Of a DNA stretch of 64,000 nt, positions 48,794-60,080 are shown in pieces. The notes below the pieces were generated by a model. The model was not told the origin of the DNA. It searched no databases and saw nothing but the letters and a program-made list of their open reading frames with translations. Source of the DNA: Ophiura sarsii. Its lineage: Eukaryota; Echinodermata; Ophiuroidea; Amphilepidida; Ophiuridae. The DNA is taken from positions 53,038,934 to 53,102,933 of the forward strand of contig CM069446.1 in NCBI GenBank assembly GCA_035610835.1, given 5' to 3'. The translations under genes were made by a program, and so were the position numbers. Every line of letters starts with the position of its first letter. Position 1 is the stretch's first letter.

Positions 48794-49033
48794 TTAGAGA
48801 GGTTTTGCAAAACGTTGAGGTACGTGTACGCGTAGACGTTCGTCATGTTTTTACCATCAAAATAAATCTATGCTCGAAAACTTTATTCAATTCAACTAGC
48901 TTTAAACTTTTAAAGCTATCATTCATACTTTTACTTTTGAAAAACTAATGAGTTTTACAATTCGATACTGCTACAAGTCATTTTACATGTACACGAACAC
49001 GTCTTTAGAAAACTTGTAGCAAAACCTCTCTAA
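48794..49033. mobile_element. TIR element, 240 bp
   Basis: TTAGAGAGGTTTTGC at both ends in inverse orientation, with further imperfect pairing (ACGTGTACGCGTAGACGT). Target duplication unclear. Confidence 0.6.
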
Positions 49034-49145
49034 TGATAAGGCTAGGCGGCAGGCTAAAATTTAATTTGCTCCGACTCTCACTCTTGTCAATGTGATGTCT
49101 GTCTAGTCACTAGTCAGTACTACTAGTGTCAGTTAGTACAGGAAA

Positions 49146-49198
49146 CCCATACGTTGGTGTTTTTTTTTCTTCTTTTCTTTTCCCTACCAACGTATGGG
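49146..49198. repeat. hairpin with T/C-rich loop
   Basis: CCCATACGTTGGT, a 27-base pyrimidine loop, then the exact complement. Confidence 0.75.
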
Positions 49199-49477
49199 GA
49201 AATTGTATTGCGAGAAACTGTCAATTTGATTTGCTGTATAAAGTGAATGGTGTGGCTTTCGAATGAGAGCCGGGTGAATTACAGCAAAACTGCATTTCCG
49301 TTGATTTTCATACTAGCTACGCACCTTCATAAAGTCCTCATCTTTCTTTCCAGCCACTTTTTAAAACATGAAAATGCTAAATTATTCCATTATTTAATCA
49401 TAATTCTCCGCCGTGTAAACGCAATGGCAGAATTTTTTTTAGACATTTGAACTTATATGAACTTATATGAAGCGCCA

Positions 49478-49840
49478 CAATGTGGCAAGGGTGAGGAGGC
49501 TATTCGCCCTTAGTAACCCATACTTCTACCAATAATTTATATCATTGCGTGTACAGACACAGACCGGGATGATTCCCTACTCTTTACGAAGGAGTCTGTG
49601 ACCTTTTAACGTGCTCAGGGATAGCTCTTCCGATACACGGGACCAACATTTCTACGTACCTTCCGAAGCACGATGCGCCATGAACATGCCTACTTCAGTC
49701 TGCACGGTCTGAAGGAGGCATGGGGACGAGGCTGTGTTGGTGTATTGAATTGAACTCACGCTCAAACGATCCACCAACAGAACTACGATGCGCAGCGGTG
49801 TTACGACGCTCTAACCGACTGCGCCACCTCGCCCCTTTTC
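49478..49840 (-). repeat. tRNA-derived SINE, about 360 bp
   Basis: The minus strand starts GGCGAGGTGGCGCAGTCGG with A box TGGCGCAGTCGG (49815-49826) and B box GTTCAATTC (49747-49755), in tRNA-Ser/Leu-like spacing. A long unrelated body follows. Confidence 0.75.
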
Positions 49841-50642
49841 ACGAGTTTCGCGGTCCAGATTTAGTCTCATACCCCATCGCAAAATAACAAACATCTATAT
49901 ACGCTATGCACACCATTACGAACTAACCAAAATATTAATATGAGACTATTCATAATAAAACATGGCGCCGATTTCGATAAACATCGCGAGTGCCGTAAAG
50001 TGAATGGGCTTAGAATTTCGCCTTAGATTTCAAGGGAATAGTGCATTTGTACAAAATGTAAAACGAATGGCAAGATAGATGAGAAAGAGTAGATAAGAAC
50101 AATCACAAAGAAGTGTGTTTTTGAGCTCTGGTAAGCGATACAGAAATTACCACAAAAATCATATTTAGAAGGAGTCATACTTAGGATGGGGACAGATAGT
50201 GAAACATGCAAAATACCCTATGATGAATAATACCAACTTATGACAAATATCACTAAGTGTGATTTGTTGTACTAGTCAATTTAGTGTCTGCGTGGAATGA
50301 AAATGTGAAAATGTGTTTTTGGAAGAAATCACGATATTGCCGAAATTGTCTGCTGCCCTGTAATGTATTTTGTACCAAAGACCAATTTGAGTTGATTTGA
50401 ATTTTACTGAAGCATCACTATTATTAGTATTTGCATCACTTTATTTTCTCCAATGAAAACAAAAGTGAACCTTGCCGAATTTGGCATCGCTACTCACAAG
50501 TAAAGTTTGTATCACGAAAAACTACACTTAAAACTTGTATTCGAATTTCAAATCATCGGCAGATAAATAAAAGGTTTTTCTCCTTAAAAAGCGTGATATT
50601 TTATGAGACATTTTATAACATTTAGATGTATTTACCAAGGAA

Positions 50643-50813
50643 AACAGAGTCCACTTTTGCATCATCTACAGACTTCTGCGCGAAATGTATCCCAGCGTTC
50701 CTGACAACGATGTAAACTTCCGGAATTACCAGCCCCAGTTCAAAGGTCACAATAACAATGACATGTGTTTGATTTGCAGCTGATGCATGAATGGTGAAGA
50801 TCAAGATGACTGC
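50643..50813 (-). CDS. possible internal exon antisense to the TFB1M promoter
   Basis: Between acceptor TTTGATTTGCAG and donor G|GTAAATAC there is an uninterrupted 57-codon frame on the minus strand. It has a hydrophobic stretch (VILIFTIHASAA) followed by THVIVIVTFELGLVIPEVYI. An in-frame TGA just upstream and the lack of an ATG mean it could not be a first coding exon. It overlaps the region immediately upstream of TFB1M, so an upstream partner would have to overlap TFB1M antisense. It may be chance. Confidence 0.18.
50716..50723 (+). promoter_or_regulatory. ETS/GABP (NRF-2) type site in the TFB1M promoter
   Basis: ACTTCCGG, the complement of CCGGAAGT, lies about 115-125 bp upstream of the TFB1M ATG. 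Vertebrate TFB1M promoters are known NRF-2 (GABP) targets. A single motif match, but in the expected place. Confidence 0.5.
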
Positions 50814-50826
50814 AAATCAAAGTTAA

Positions 50827-50967
<141 letters not shown>

Positions 50968-51453
50968 TAAAAATCTTAATTTCATATTTAAAAATAAGCT
51001 TTTTATATTATTATAAGCTTACTTTAGACTAAACTAGGCCTACTACTAGAGTAGTAGTAGTACTACATGCTACGGTACTTACTTTTTTACTAGTCAAGTT
51101 ATAGAAGTTATCCGGTCCAATACTCCTTCCTACAGTAACACAACAGTGCTGGATCTTTTATTATTATTTAAAAGCTTTTTTTGGTCAAAACGTTACCATA
51201 CCAGCCCGACAAGAAATTCACCTGCCCGCCCAAATTTGTTTCTCGATATAATTACACACAGATGTCTGGATCTCTGGATAACTTATACTCCAGCAAAACT
51301 GTTATCCACATTACGCTACTAGAGTGTGATTTTGACATGACCTAATCATAGATGTTTGATGTGGCTGGGTGATCGGTTACCAGTTGTTGATGTTTGGTGC
51401 TCGCTTGGTTCCAAATCTTTGTTTTGAAGAAGGGGTGGGGTGTTGGTCTAGTC

Positions 51454-51631
51454 CAGTGGTTCCCAACCTTTTTCTGGTGGTGACCCCATTCCAGAAACCA
51501 GCATCAGAGCGTGACCCTTACAGAACAAAGTCATGTGTGTTTAATTTTGTTAAATTAGGCTAGTCCGTGACCCCACAAAAAGTGCGTCGCGACCCCAGTT
51601 GGGGTCGCGACCCAGAGGTTGGGAACCACTG
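51454..51631. mobile_element. hAT-type MITE, 178 bp
   Basis: TIR CAGTGGTTCCCAACC with a perfect 8-bp target duplication GTCTAGTC (51446-51453 and 51632-51639). Both features are typical of hAT elements. It also carries an internal GGGGTCGCGACC palindrome. It lies in TFB1M intron 1. Confidence 0.9.
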
Positions 51632-51911
51632 GTCTAGTCCTTACATGTATCCTTGACGTTCCATATCCATGATATGGGAATGTGTTCAAGCAAATCTGTA
51701 AAAGGGAACCTTCTGTAAAATCTGTAAAAGGGAAAATTTAGTGCTCACCTGGTTCTTGACCAATGCATCTATTATTTGGATGAAATTCAATCCGGTGGTA
51801 GCCTTACACAGAAAGAAAAAAAAAACCAAATTGACTATGAGATTTTTGTTTTTCAAGATGGCCGACGAAGGTGATTTTGTGTCTTATATACCTGTTTTAC
51901 TCGCTAGTCGT

Positions 51912-52010
51912 ATTATTATTATTATTATTATTATTATTAAAAGGCTTTATATAGCGCCTTTTCCGTAGATCAAAGCGCTTTACAAATATGTGTAATATAA
52001 TATATACAGG
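51912..52010 (-). repeat. retroposon 3' end with ATT microsatellite
   Basis: Read on the minus strand, TTTGTAAAGCGCTTTGATC leads to GGCGCTATATAAA-like sequence and then an (AAT)n tail at 51911-51940. This is a tail arrangement common to SINE/LINE ends in marine invertebrates. The rest of the element is not defined. A similar GGCGCTATATA word occurs at 53105. Confidence 0.45.
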
Positions 52011-53484
52011 CATAAAAATATCATTAATAAAAATACACAGTAGATTACATCAAGAATAATTTAGAAACAACATGCAATGCAAACATAACACATTAAAAAA
52101 CTCGCAAATATAATTTATGATGCAACTTTTCTGAACACTTTTGCAAGCTCTTATTTTTGTAGCAATGCCATAAATAGATGGAGAACTTTGAGTCTCATAA
52201 AATCGGAGGATTTTAGGGTGACTAAAATTTAGTCTAAAATGGTTCCCTTCAACATTGTGCCTTTACCCGATATCTAACCATAGGTTGGTATCTATCGAGA
52301 CAAGTGTTGGTCATGTTTCATTATCATAATTCATATCATGTTTTGTTTGTTTGATAAGTTTCCTCATCCCTATCAGTCTCATTACTATAAATTATTATTA
52401 TTCAGGCTCAGAATGTCGATGTGAATCTGCAGATTGATTCGCGCAAAGATATGCGCCAAATTCCAAAACGCAAGTGAGTGGGCCAAAAATATGCTTCAAC
52501 GCGCACGGAAAAGTACAACGCATCATGCATGATCCTAAATGGTGTAATTTTAGGGGGGATTTTTCAAAAGCCTCAGTTAGCAAAACAACAACTTGGGATT
52601 CTCTATTATCAGGAAAGGGTCCTGCTATTATTTATTTACTTTTAAAAAATCAATCAGACATTATACAGTGTTTGAAACTCAATATTTTTCTGCTCATGTA
52701 ACAAAACCCTCACCCTCAAAATACTAAAAGTAGAGTGTTTGAAATGTGTTCTCAATTTCCCCCAAAATTTTAAACATCTTGGTCGTTTGAGCCCATAGCA
52801 GTTTTGCCTTAATATATTGATATATTCAAGAGGTAAGGCTATATTAAAAATCTTTTGTCTCAAAGCTCCCGCGCGCGTTAGTTAATTGATTCACGTTAGG
52901 AGATTGTTTTAAAAAAATAAAAAAAAATCCCAAAGTTTCACCGATTTTTCAGATTTTCATTGATCACATCATTTTAAATACAAAAGGTCACTTTTACAAG
53001 GATTTCAATATTTTATATTTATAAGAATAAACAAAACCCTAGGTTTTGAAAAACTGAAGAGCTTTGAGACAATTTTTTTTTTTTTTTTGATCCTTGGATG
53101 CCAGGCGCTATATATACAAAACCTGTTAGGCGACGATAAAAACCAGGGAGTTTTTGAAAAAATAATAAAACTTCACCGACAACAGGTTAAAAAAATTCTC
53201 ACCCAAGGCTAATGAAGTAAAGAAAAAACACCTTCCCTGTGGAAATAGGGAAAAAACAACCAACTTGACCTGTGGAAATGCAACAAAGAAAATACTGAAA
53301 TTTGAAATTCAACATTTGAATGTGCACACTTTGTGTTTGGATTTTGCTCATGTTACCTATCTAATTACTGCTTCAGAATGCTGAATCTTTGCCTTAAGAA
53401 TGCCTAAACCCACGAGTTTCAAGAGGCTTCAACCCTGGATCCCACCCACTTTGTGTGGATGTTGTTTAAATTAGAATTTGAATG
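52011..53484. other. TFB1M intron 1, no recognisable feature
   Basis: About 1.5 kb of AT-rich sequence with homopolymer runs (T tract near 53075) and no long frame or splice-bounded coding segment. I see nothing in it beyond scattered repeat words. Confidence 0.4.
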
Positions 53485-53486
53485 TA

Positions 53487-53719
53487 CAGTAAAACGGGGT
53501 GAATAGGGACATGGGGGTGAATAGGGACAAAAATGGGAAATGTGTTTTCAATGTCACCCGGCCAGTTTGTGTACCGTAAAACGAGGTAAATAGGAGCATG
53601 GGGGCCCCATGTCTATTTATCCCGTTTTACGGTACACAAACTGGCCAGGTGACATTTAAAAAACTTTTCCCATTTTTGTCCCTATTCACCCCCATGTCCC
53701 TATTCACCCCGTTTTACGG
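53487..53719. mobile_element. palindromic TA-flanked MITE
   Basis: A 233-bp near-perfect inverted repeat, with arms built on GTAAAACGGGGTGAATAGG and internal GTGAATAGGGAC words. It is bounded by TA on both sides (53485-53486 and 53720-53721). The arms can pair over their whole length. No coding capacity. Confidence 0.8.
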
Positions 53720-53807
53720 TATACAGTTTTTTGTTTGGATTTTACTCATGTTACCAATACCTAATAGTATTAAAAACCTATAAATCAATCATTGTTTTTA
53801 CTTAGTA

Positions 53808-54767
53808 GGGGAGAGCGGGGAGTGTTCGCCCCATTTTCATTTGAAGAGGTCTAGAGACGCCAATTTTAAAGATTTAATGGACCTATATATTGATATCATG
53901 TGATTGATTGATATCTTGGCTGTAGACATACGACCATGATCTCAGTACTCTAGGCCTTACTGTAAAAGGCAAGAGTAAATGATAAAGACAAGTGTCGCAA
54001 AAGGGCGAACTTGCCCGATGCTGGTGTAGGTTCGCCCATAGGCCGGGGCAAGTTCACCCTAGGCTCAGAATTAGGCTACACAAAGTACCATAATATCCAA
54101 TACATAGATTTGTTATTCTGTGTTATTTGATTCCAAAATAAAATTTAGGGGTTCAATATGTAGGGGTGGGGCACTTTTGCGGAGCATACTCGTTCAGAAT
54201 TTAAAAGTAATTAGAAATGCCACATTTTGAAATATTCTCCTCTAATATTAGTGTTACTCCATTCCTGATAACTATTTTTATAATTACAATTATCCTGTAA
54301 GAGGACAATTACAATTTTGAAATTATGCAAAATCATAACATGGCCTATATAAATCCCTATTGGCGAACCTGCCTCATCATCATAGGGCGTATGTGCCCCA
54401 TATAGCGCAATAAGCACATTGACCTATACCACGGATGTCTCACATACATTGATGGGTTGTTAACTGCATCAAATCCATAATCAATCCCATACCTACCTTA
54501 TGATAATTTACATTAAAACCTTTTCTGTGAATATCTTTGGAAAAAATCAATATGAAAAATAGAAGAAAATTCACTTTTGCGAGGCAAAACTGGTTTTTGG
54601 ATGATAAGTTGACAAACATGTTACGGTGATCTGTCACGTTAATGTGGGAAGTTTGCAACATACTACTGTATATATTGTGTGTTCGCCAAATTCAACCAGT
54701 GGCCGCAAAGATGAGAATCATGTGGTGGGCGAATCTGCCCATAGGGCATACACTCCCCGCTCTCCCC
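53808..54767. mobile_element. TA-flanked DNA transposon, interrupted by the LTR element at its right end
   Basis: TIRs of about 24 bp start GGGGAGAGCGGGGAGTG. The left end follows TA (53806-53807). The right end (CACTCCCCGCTCTCCCC) stops exactly at the LTR element, and the flanking TA resumes at 62466 after the LTR target duplication. The LTR element thus landed on the last five bases. The interior is non-coding and dotted with GGCGAAC/GTTCGCCC words. Confidence 0.8.
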
Positions 54768-54956
54768 TGTAGCATGATTGCCTAATCATGATATCACCCA
54801 ATATGATTATATGTTGTTATAATATAGAACGCACGATGTGAGCATGCGCAGTGTGCTTACTTGAGGAGTTCCAACATGTCAGTAGATAGAACAACAATGC
54901 GTGTCCGAGTGTCTTAATATTAGGCCATAATATACGAGTAAGAGAGACATGCAACA
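54768..54956 (+). repeat. 5' LTR
   Basis: 189 bp, TG...CA ends. Contains an AT-rich stretch (TATAATATAG) and a GCATGCGCA motif resembling an NRF-1 site. Differs from the 3' LTR by T versus C near 54862 and A versus G near 54949. Confidence 0.9.
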
Positions 54957-54971
54957 TGGTGACAGATGTGG
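54957..54971 (+). other. primer-binding-site candidate
   Basis: TGGTGACAGATGTGG starts at the first base after the 5' LTR. TGG is complementary to a tRNA CCA end. The matching tRNA was not determined. Confidence 0.55.
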
Positions 54972-57012
54972 TATATTGACAATGGACTACTCCCGCCTAA
55001 GCTAATACGAGTCCCGTCGCCGTGGACGTCGTCAATGACAGTGAAAATAAAAGAAATCATCTAGTCATGGCCGGGCGTTAAAAATAAGCTTTTAATGAAA
55101 ATGAACTTTCTTCAAGTTTTCGCGAGTGTGCCGACAGGCGCCTGACACTCTATTGTTCGAATCGCCGAAAGCATAGACGGACATGAATATACAATGAATA
55201 ATCATATCAATGAATATACGTCATTTGTGACGTCGAAAATGAAAAGTACCAGACCATAGTGGACACGAATGGCCGTAATCTTTGAATCTCCGTTGATTTC
55301 AATGTTATGTCGGAGTGTTTTACCTAATTTCATACTGACACGACCTGAGTGATAATCAAACGGTCCCCGAACGATGCCCTGGCGCTGTTGAAGTCAGAAA
55401 TATCATCGTTCCCTACAGGCCGAGCGTTCCCACATCGAATTTCACCTAGAATATTCGTCACACGAACCTATGTCCGCCATCGTCTGAATATCGAAAAGGC
55501 CCTCTGGAGAGTCAAGGGGACGACATTTTTTTCTACGCATGCGTCCGATCGCTTTGGATTTGTCCACTAAAATGTTGGACAAATGCCTAATGAGTATGTG
55601 CTGCATGGCAAGTGACACAACTTCTTGTAATGCGCTAATCAACCGTAGATCTAACCCCCGGGCTCCGGCCAGTTTGGGGTGGAAAAGCCCAATCAGGAAA
55701 AGTTCACGGAAAAGATTCAGGCGTTGACGGTTCAATGGTATATCACAGATAGGCAAAGTGGGTATATCCAGTGACAGTTGTATATCCCTTGGTATATAAT
55801 ATTTAATTTTGACTAAAGCAGCCGACAATGCATTGATTGATGATAACATCCAGAAGTGGTTTGATGTGATAATAACTTGCCGCCATGAGGATCGAGCCGT
55901 GTAGCGAGGGGCCACGCCGAACTATGATCGAGAGTGACTAATAACGCCGCCGCAATGGCGCGCGGCGGGCCGGCACATCCAACATGCGCGAATCCTGGCG
56001 TAGCCAGCTTTACTCAGGGCCATAGGGAGGGGGGAGGGGTGGACTTATCAGACAGTAAAAACTCCGAGTTGTATACCGACGAAAGGCATGATGTACAGTC
56101 AATAAAACTATACGGTAGTGCCCACATGTTGTGGCGAATATAAGGCCTACACTTACTTGCAACAGAGTGACGGTGGAATCCGGGGGCCGACTATACGACC
56201 ATAACAGAGCGACAGTAGAATCCGGTGTTTTGATTTTTTTTTAAATTGAGTGTATTGTTAATAGTCCCGGTTCTGAGCACTCACAAGCCCGCCCGGCCTG
56301 TGGGCCTAAATGAGACACCGTGCACTTTGCGCCGTGCATATGCTATAACCATCTAATGATTGGAAGCGTAGCAGTATCAAGTATTATGAGAAAATGTGTA
56401 CATATCTCCTGAGATTCTGGAGATTCTGAGTCTACCATCGGACCGGGCTTTCAGTTGACCTACGCATAGGAGCATCGTCGAAGCGAGAATGTCCCCTGTA
56501 ACCTTTTTCAAGATCTTTGGCACTGAAATTAAAATTTTGGTTCATTATAGAGGGAATCCACTTTACTCATACGTGCCCGTAATCACCCTTCAAAGGTACA
56601 AGACTTGATCGCGTCTATCAATAGTTGTCTGATTGCCTTTCCACATATATTTCGACATGAATATTGCGTCTCCCAATTCGTTTATTAAAGCTAGCTACAT
56701 TTGGTACAAGGACTAACTTTCTTGAAATAAAGTTGTACCAAAGATTTTCTAGAAATTCATCGGTTGTACAGGTTTAAAAAAAATGGTAATCATGGTAGAT
56801 TTAACATTGGTATAAACGGTCTCCTTTCTCATTGTACGATTGGCTATGGCCTGTTTTGGAAATGTGTTTGCTTTGTGTATCCAAATAGCTTACAGTTGTA
56901 TATTAGCCTAGCTATAACAAGCTATAAAAATGACATCTCTGAATGTATTTTAAACAAAGTGTGCAAAGGAGAAATGGTTGGGCACACTGGTATGCTATCA
57001 TTATCAAAGTGA
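54972..57012 (+). other. 5' interior of the LTR element, no recognisable gag
   Basis: Two kilobases with short frames only. The segment 55300-56050 is richer in GC and CpG than the surroundings and has a 157-codon minus-strand frame (55442-55915) with no recognised family. It also has an in-frame ATGGCGGACATAG start-like context near 55480, reminiscent of a host 5' exon and promoter. Its origin (captured host DNA or decayed element sequence) is undecided. Confidence 0.4.
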
Positions 57013-57072
57013 ACTCAACTTCAATCACTTATTTATCGAGCAATAGTATACCATTCAATCGTTATCGACTTT

Positions 57073-59838
57073 TTGTCAAGCAACGACGAGTTTCTAGCTG
57101 ATGAAAAGAAAACCAAATCAAAGTATGTTCAACACGACTCGTCAGCCTTGCAAAGAGCAAAAACTGTGAAAAACAAGCTCCGAAAAAAAGCTTTCGGGAA
57201 AAATGCCACTAAAGAGGACAGAAAAGCATTTAAACAGGCTGTCAAGGCTCACAATTATCTGAAAAAACTCGGTGATAAAAGTAACAAGCAAAAGAACACC
57301 AAACATCAGGAAAGTCTCTACTATAAGAACTTTTGGCAGTTTGCATCCAAGTGTGCGACCGGTAGACTTGATCAAAAGACCATCGGCCCCACGTTCCCAG
57401 TTGAAATAGCAAACGATTACTTCCCTAGAAAATACGGTACTGCAAATCCTGTCATTATGGACAAGCTTCACTGGTTTCCCTATTTACCAGTTGATGACCG
57501 CACGACTGAAAACTTCAATATGGGACCAGTTCGACCCAGAGATATTCGTAAATTGCTGAACTCAAAAAAGCCGACCTCGGCGCCCGGTCCTGACGGGATT
57601 ATGTACGGTGTATTACGTAAACTACCATCAACACAGCATGTTCTGGCTACACTGTTTACTAAGCTAATTGACACTGGAGAACCACCAAAGAGCTGGTCAA
57701 AAAGTTCTGTTACTCTGATCCATAAAGCAGGTGACACTGACAAACCTGAACATTTTCGGATGATTTCATTAACCTCTTGTGTTGGAAAGTTATTCCATCA
57801 AATCGTATCCGATCGTTTGTCAGAATATTTGCTTGACAATAAGCTTCTAGACCCGCAAACCCAAAAGGCTTTTCTCAAGGGTATCAATGGTTGTATAGAG
57901 CATACACTAGCTATGAGCGAACTTATTAATCACGCCAAGCGAAATAAGAAAACGCTCCATATTACATATTTTGACCTTGCTGATGCATTTGGCTCAGTTG
58001 AGCATAACCTTATTCATCATACCCTTGAAAGAAATGGAATACCAGCACCAATTCGCCAATACATTAAGAATCTGTATTCACACCTTCAAGGTAGTGTTAA
58101 AGGAGGCAATTGGACAAGTGCTCCATTTCCATTCAAACGGGGTGTTTTCCAAGGTGACCCACTATCACCCATCATATTTTTACTGGTTTTCAACCCAATC
58201 ATTCAACATTTAAAGAAATATGAAACCTCACACGGGTACAACCTTGAAGGTGAACGCTACATTACTCTCCCCTTTGCAGACGATTTTTGCCTCATCACCA
58301 CCGACAAACGCAGACATCAAAGCCTTATGTCAGAAATTCATGAAATCACCCAATCGATGAATTTGACACTCAAGCCTTCCAAGTGCAAGTCTATGTCTTT
58401 GTCTAGCGGAAAACCAAACACTTGTCAATTTAAAGTCGGTGACACCACGCTCAAAACAACCAAAGACGCCCCTGAGAAATTCCTTGGCAAACATGTTTTT
58501 CATGGTAACAAAAGTATTGATATATATAATCTTGTTAAATCTAAGGTATTGGAGCAAATAGATAATATTAATTCAAGCCACATCAGAAATGAATATAAAA
58601 TGCGTGTTTATGTGCAATATTCTATTCCAGCTCTTCGTTACCTATTCACTGTTCACGAGTTAACCGATACTCAGTTGGTCTGTCTGGACCATTTACACAC
58701 CAATGTAATTAAAACATGGATAGGTATTGCCATCAATGGTCCAACACCGGCAATAATCCATAGCCCTTACGGCTTATCCATACCTAAACTCTCTGAAATG
58801 TATTTGGAAGCGCATACCATCTCTTACGCCAGGTGCCTTGTGAAAGGAGACGACAGGGTTGTTCATGTTCTTAACTCCAAATTGACACGTGAATCCACTT
58901 GGAAGCGGAAAATGCAAAAGTTTGGTAGTAGACAGTGGAATAACTTTTATCAAATCGCGAGCAAATCCATGCCTACCATTGCCCGAGCAAAATCCAAGTG
59001 GAAGTCATTCAAAACAAATATCAAGAATGAGCTTAAGAACCACCGCCTTGATAAATGGAGGCAACATGTCCAACCTTTGAAAGTCCAGGGAAACATGTTA
59101 AAGCTTATTGATTCAGAAAAGAGCGATCTCACATGGAAATCAATGATATATAACCTACCACGTGGCGTTCTGAGTTTTGCCGTTAGATCATGCATTGATT
59201 TTCTCCCTACCTTTACCAACCTCCGCACCTGGGGTAAGAGAACCAATACTAAATGCAAACTGTGTCAAAATACGCAGACTCTCCTACATGTCCTTAATTA
59301 TTGTGCAATATCTCTTGAACAATCTAGGTTTACCTGGAGGCATAACAGTATTCTGTCTCATTTGGCACATGAGCTCCAGAAATCAAATAATAATAATTGT
59401 GCAATATATGTTGACCTCCCTGGCCACACAATCACAGGTGGTACAATCCCCCCAAATATTGTACCTACTGCTCAACGTCCCGATCTTGTGCTTATTAATG
59501 AAAATGACAAATCTGTTCATATATTCGAGCTTACTGTTCCATTTGAAACCAATATCGCAAAGGCTCACAAACGTAAAATTGAGCGGTATCAAACACTCCA
59601 AGCTGATATATCAAATAACGGTTTTAAATGCAACCTCAACTGCGTCGAGATCGGTTCGAGGGGTCTTGTCACTGATGAGAATCTGAAGAGATTGCGTACT
59701 GCGTTTAGGTTTGTCGGGTCAAAACTGTCCAATCCTGTCATTAAAGAGATTAGTAAAATCTCATTGCTGTGCAGTTACACGATCTGGAATGCTCGAAACG
59801 AGCCCCAATGGGACACAGCTCCATGTCTAAAAGTATGA
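57073..59838 (+). CDS. non-LTR retrotransposon reverse transcriptase with restriction-like endonuclease
   Basis: Intact 921-codon frame. Order of parts: a lysine-rich N-terminal region (about 1-90); reverse transcriptase with SAPGPDG, motif A FDLADAFGSVEH (Asp301), motif B GVFQGDPLSP (357-366) and motif C FADD (401-404); a thumb/linker; a CCHC finger C728-x2-C731-x7-H739-x4-C744; and a PD-(D/E)XK-type endonuclease with RPD (802-804), ELTVPFE (819-825) and downstream lysines to Tyr839. This architecture is the R2/NeSL/HERO/CRE group, whose proteins nick DNA and prime reverse transcription at the nick. No AP endonuclease is seen. The listed start is a TTG. The frame opens at 57013 with no ATG and no N-terminal zinc finger or Myb domain is visible, so the true start may be upstream through a splice or truncated. 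All catalytic residues are present. Confidence 0.92.
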   Translation: MSSNDEFLADEKKTKSKYVQHDSSALQRAKTVKNKLRKKAFGKNATKEDRKAFKQAVKAHNYLKKLGDKSNKQKNTKHQESLYYKNFWQFASKCATGRLDQKTIGPTFPVEIANDYFPRKYGTANPVIMDKLHWFPYLPVDDRTTENFNMGPVRPRDIRKLLNSKKPTSAPGPDGIMYGVLRKLPSTQHVLATLFTKLIDTGEPPKSWSKSSVTLIHKAGDTDKPEHFRMISLTSCVGKLFHQIVSDRLSEYLLDNKLLDPQTQKAFLKGINGCIEHTLAMSELINHAKRNKKTLHITYFDLADAFGSVEHNLIHHTLERNGIPAPIRQYIKNLYSHLQGSVKGGNWTSAPFPFKRGVFQGDPLSPIIFLLVFNPIIQHLKKYETSHGYNLEGERYITLPFADDFCLITTDKRRHQSLMSEIHEITQSMNLTLKPSKCKSMSLSSGKPNTCQFKVGDTTLKTTKDAPEKFLGKHVFHGNKSIDIYNLVKSKVLEQIDNINSSHIRNEYKMRVYVQYSIPALRYLFTVHELTDTQLVCLDHLHTNVIKTWIGIAINGPTPAIIHSPYGLSIPKLSEMYLEAHTISYARCLVKGDDRVVHVLNSKLTRESTWKRKMQKFGSRQWNNFYQIASKSMPTIARAKSKWKSFKTNIKNELKNHRLDKWRQHVQPLKVQGNMLKLIDSEKSDLTWKSMIYNLPRGVLSFAVRSCIDFLPTFTNLRTWGKRTNTKCKLCQNTQTLLHVLNYCAISLEQSRFTWRHNSILSHLAHELQKSNNNNCAIYVDLPGHTITGGTIPPNIVPTAQRPDLVLINENDKSVHIFELTVPFETNIAKAHKRKIERYQTLQADISNNGFKCNLNCVEIGSRGLVTDENLKRLRTAFRFVGSKLSNPVIKEISKISLLCSYTIWNARNEPQWDTAPCLKV

Positions 59839-60080
59839 CCCAAGAACCTTCACGCAGTGCGCAATGGCTCTGCCATACACCTGTTTCATATCTTAAATTA
59901 TTTATAATGATGATGTTTGTATTGTCTTGTCTTGTCCTGTCCTGTCTTTCCCTGCCTGCATGTTGGTCGGTCATTGCTGGTCTTTGACGGGCCAACATCG
60001 TGTCCTGGGTTTTATGTACGTTCTTTTTATCAATTTTACTGTATTTTTTAATGATTGAATAAAGAATGATGAAACAACAT
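59839..60080 (+). other. 3' untranslated region of the restriction-like-endonuclease retroelement
   Basis: About 240 bp after the stop contain a TTGTC/CTGTC-rich stretch (59920-59950) and an AATAAA at 60058-60063. An A-rich end follows, after which the sequence character changes. I take the end of the non-LTR unit to be near 60080. No target duplication was identified. Confidence 0.5.

Noticed and set aside
55442..55915. 157-codon minus-strand frame as a real gene
   Set aside because: No recognised domain, ATG absent at its start (GTG), and it lies antisense inside an LTR element. Kept only as a note on possible captured sequence.
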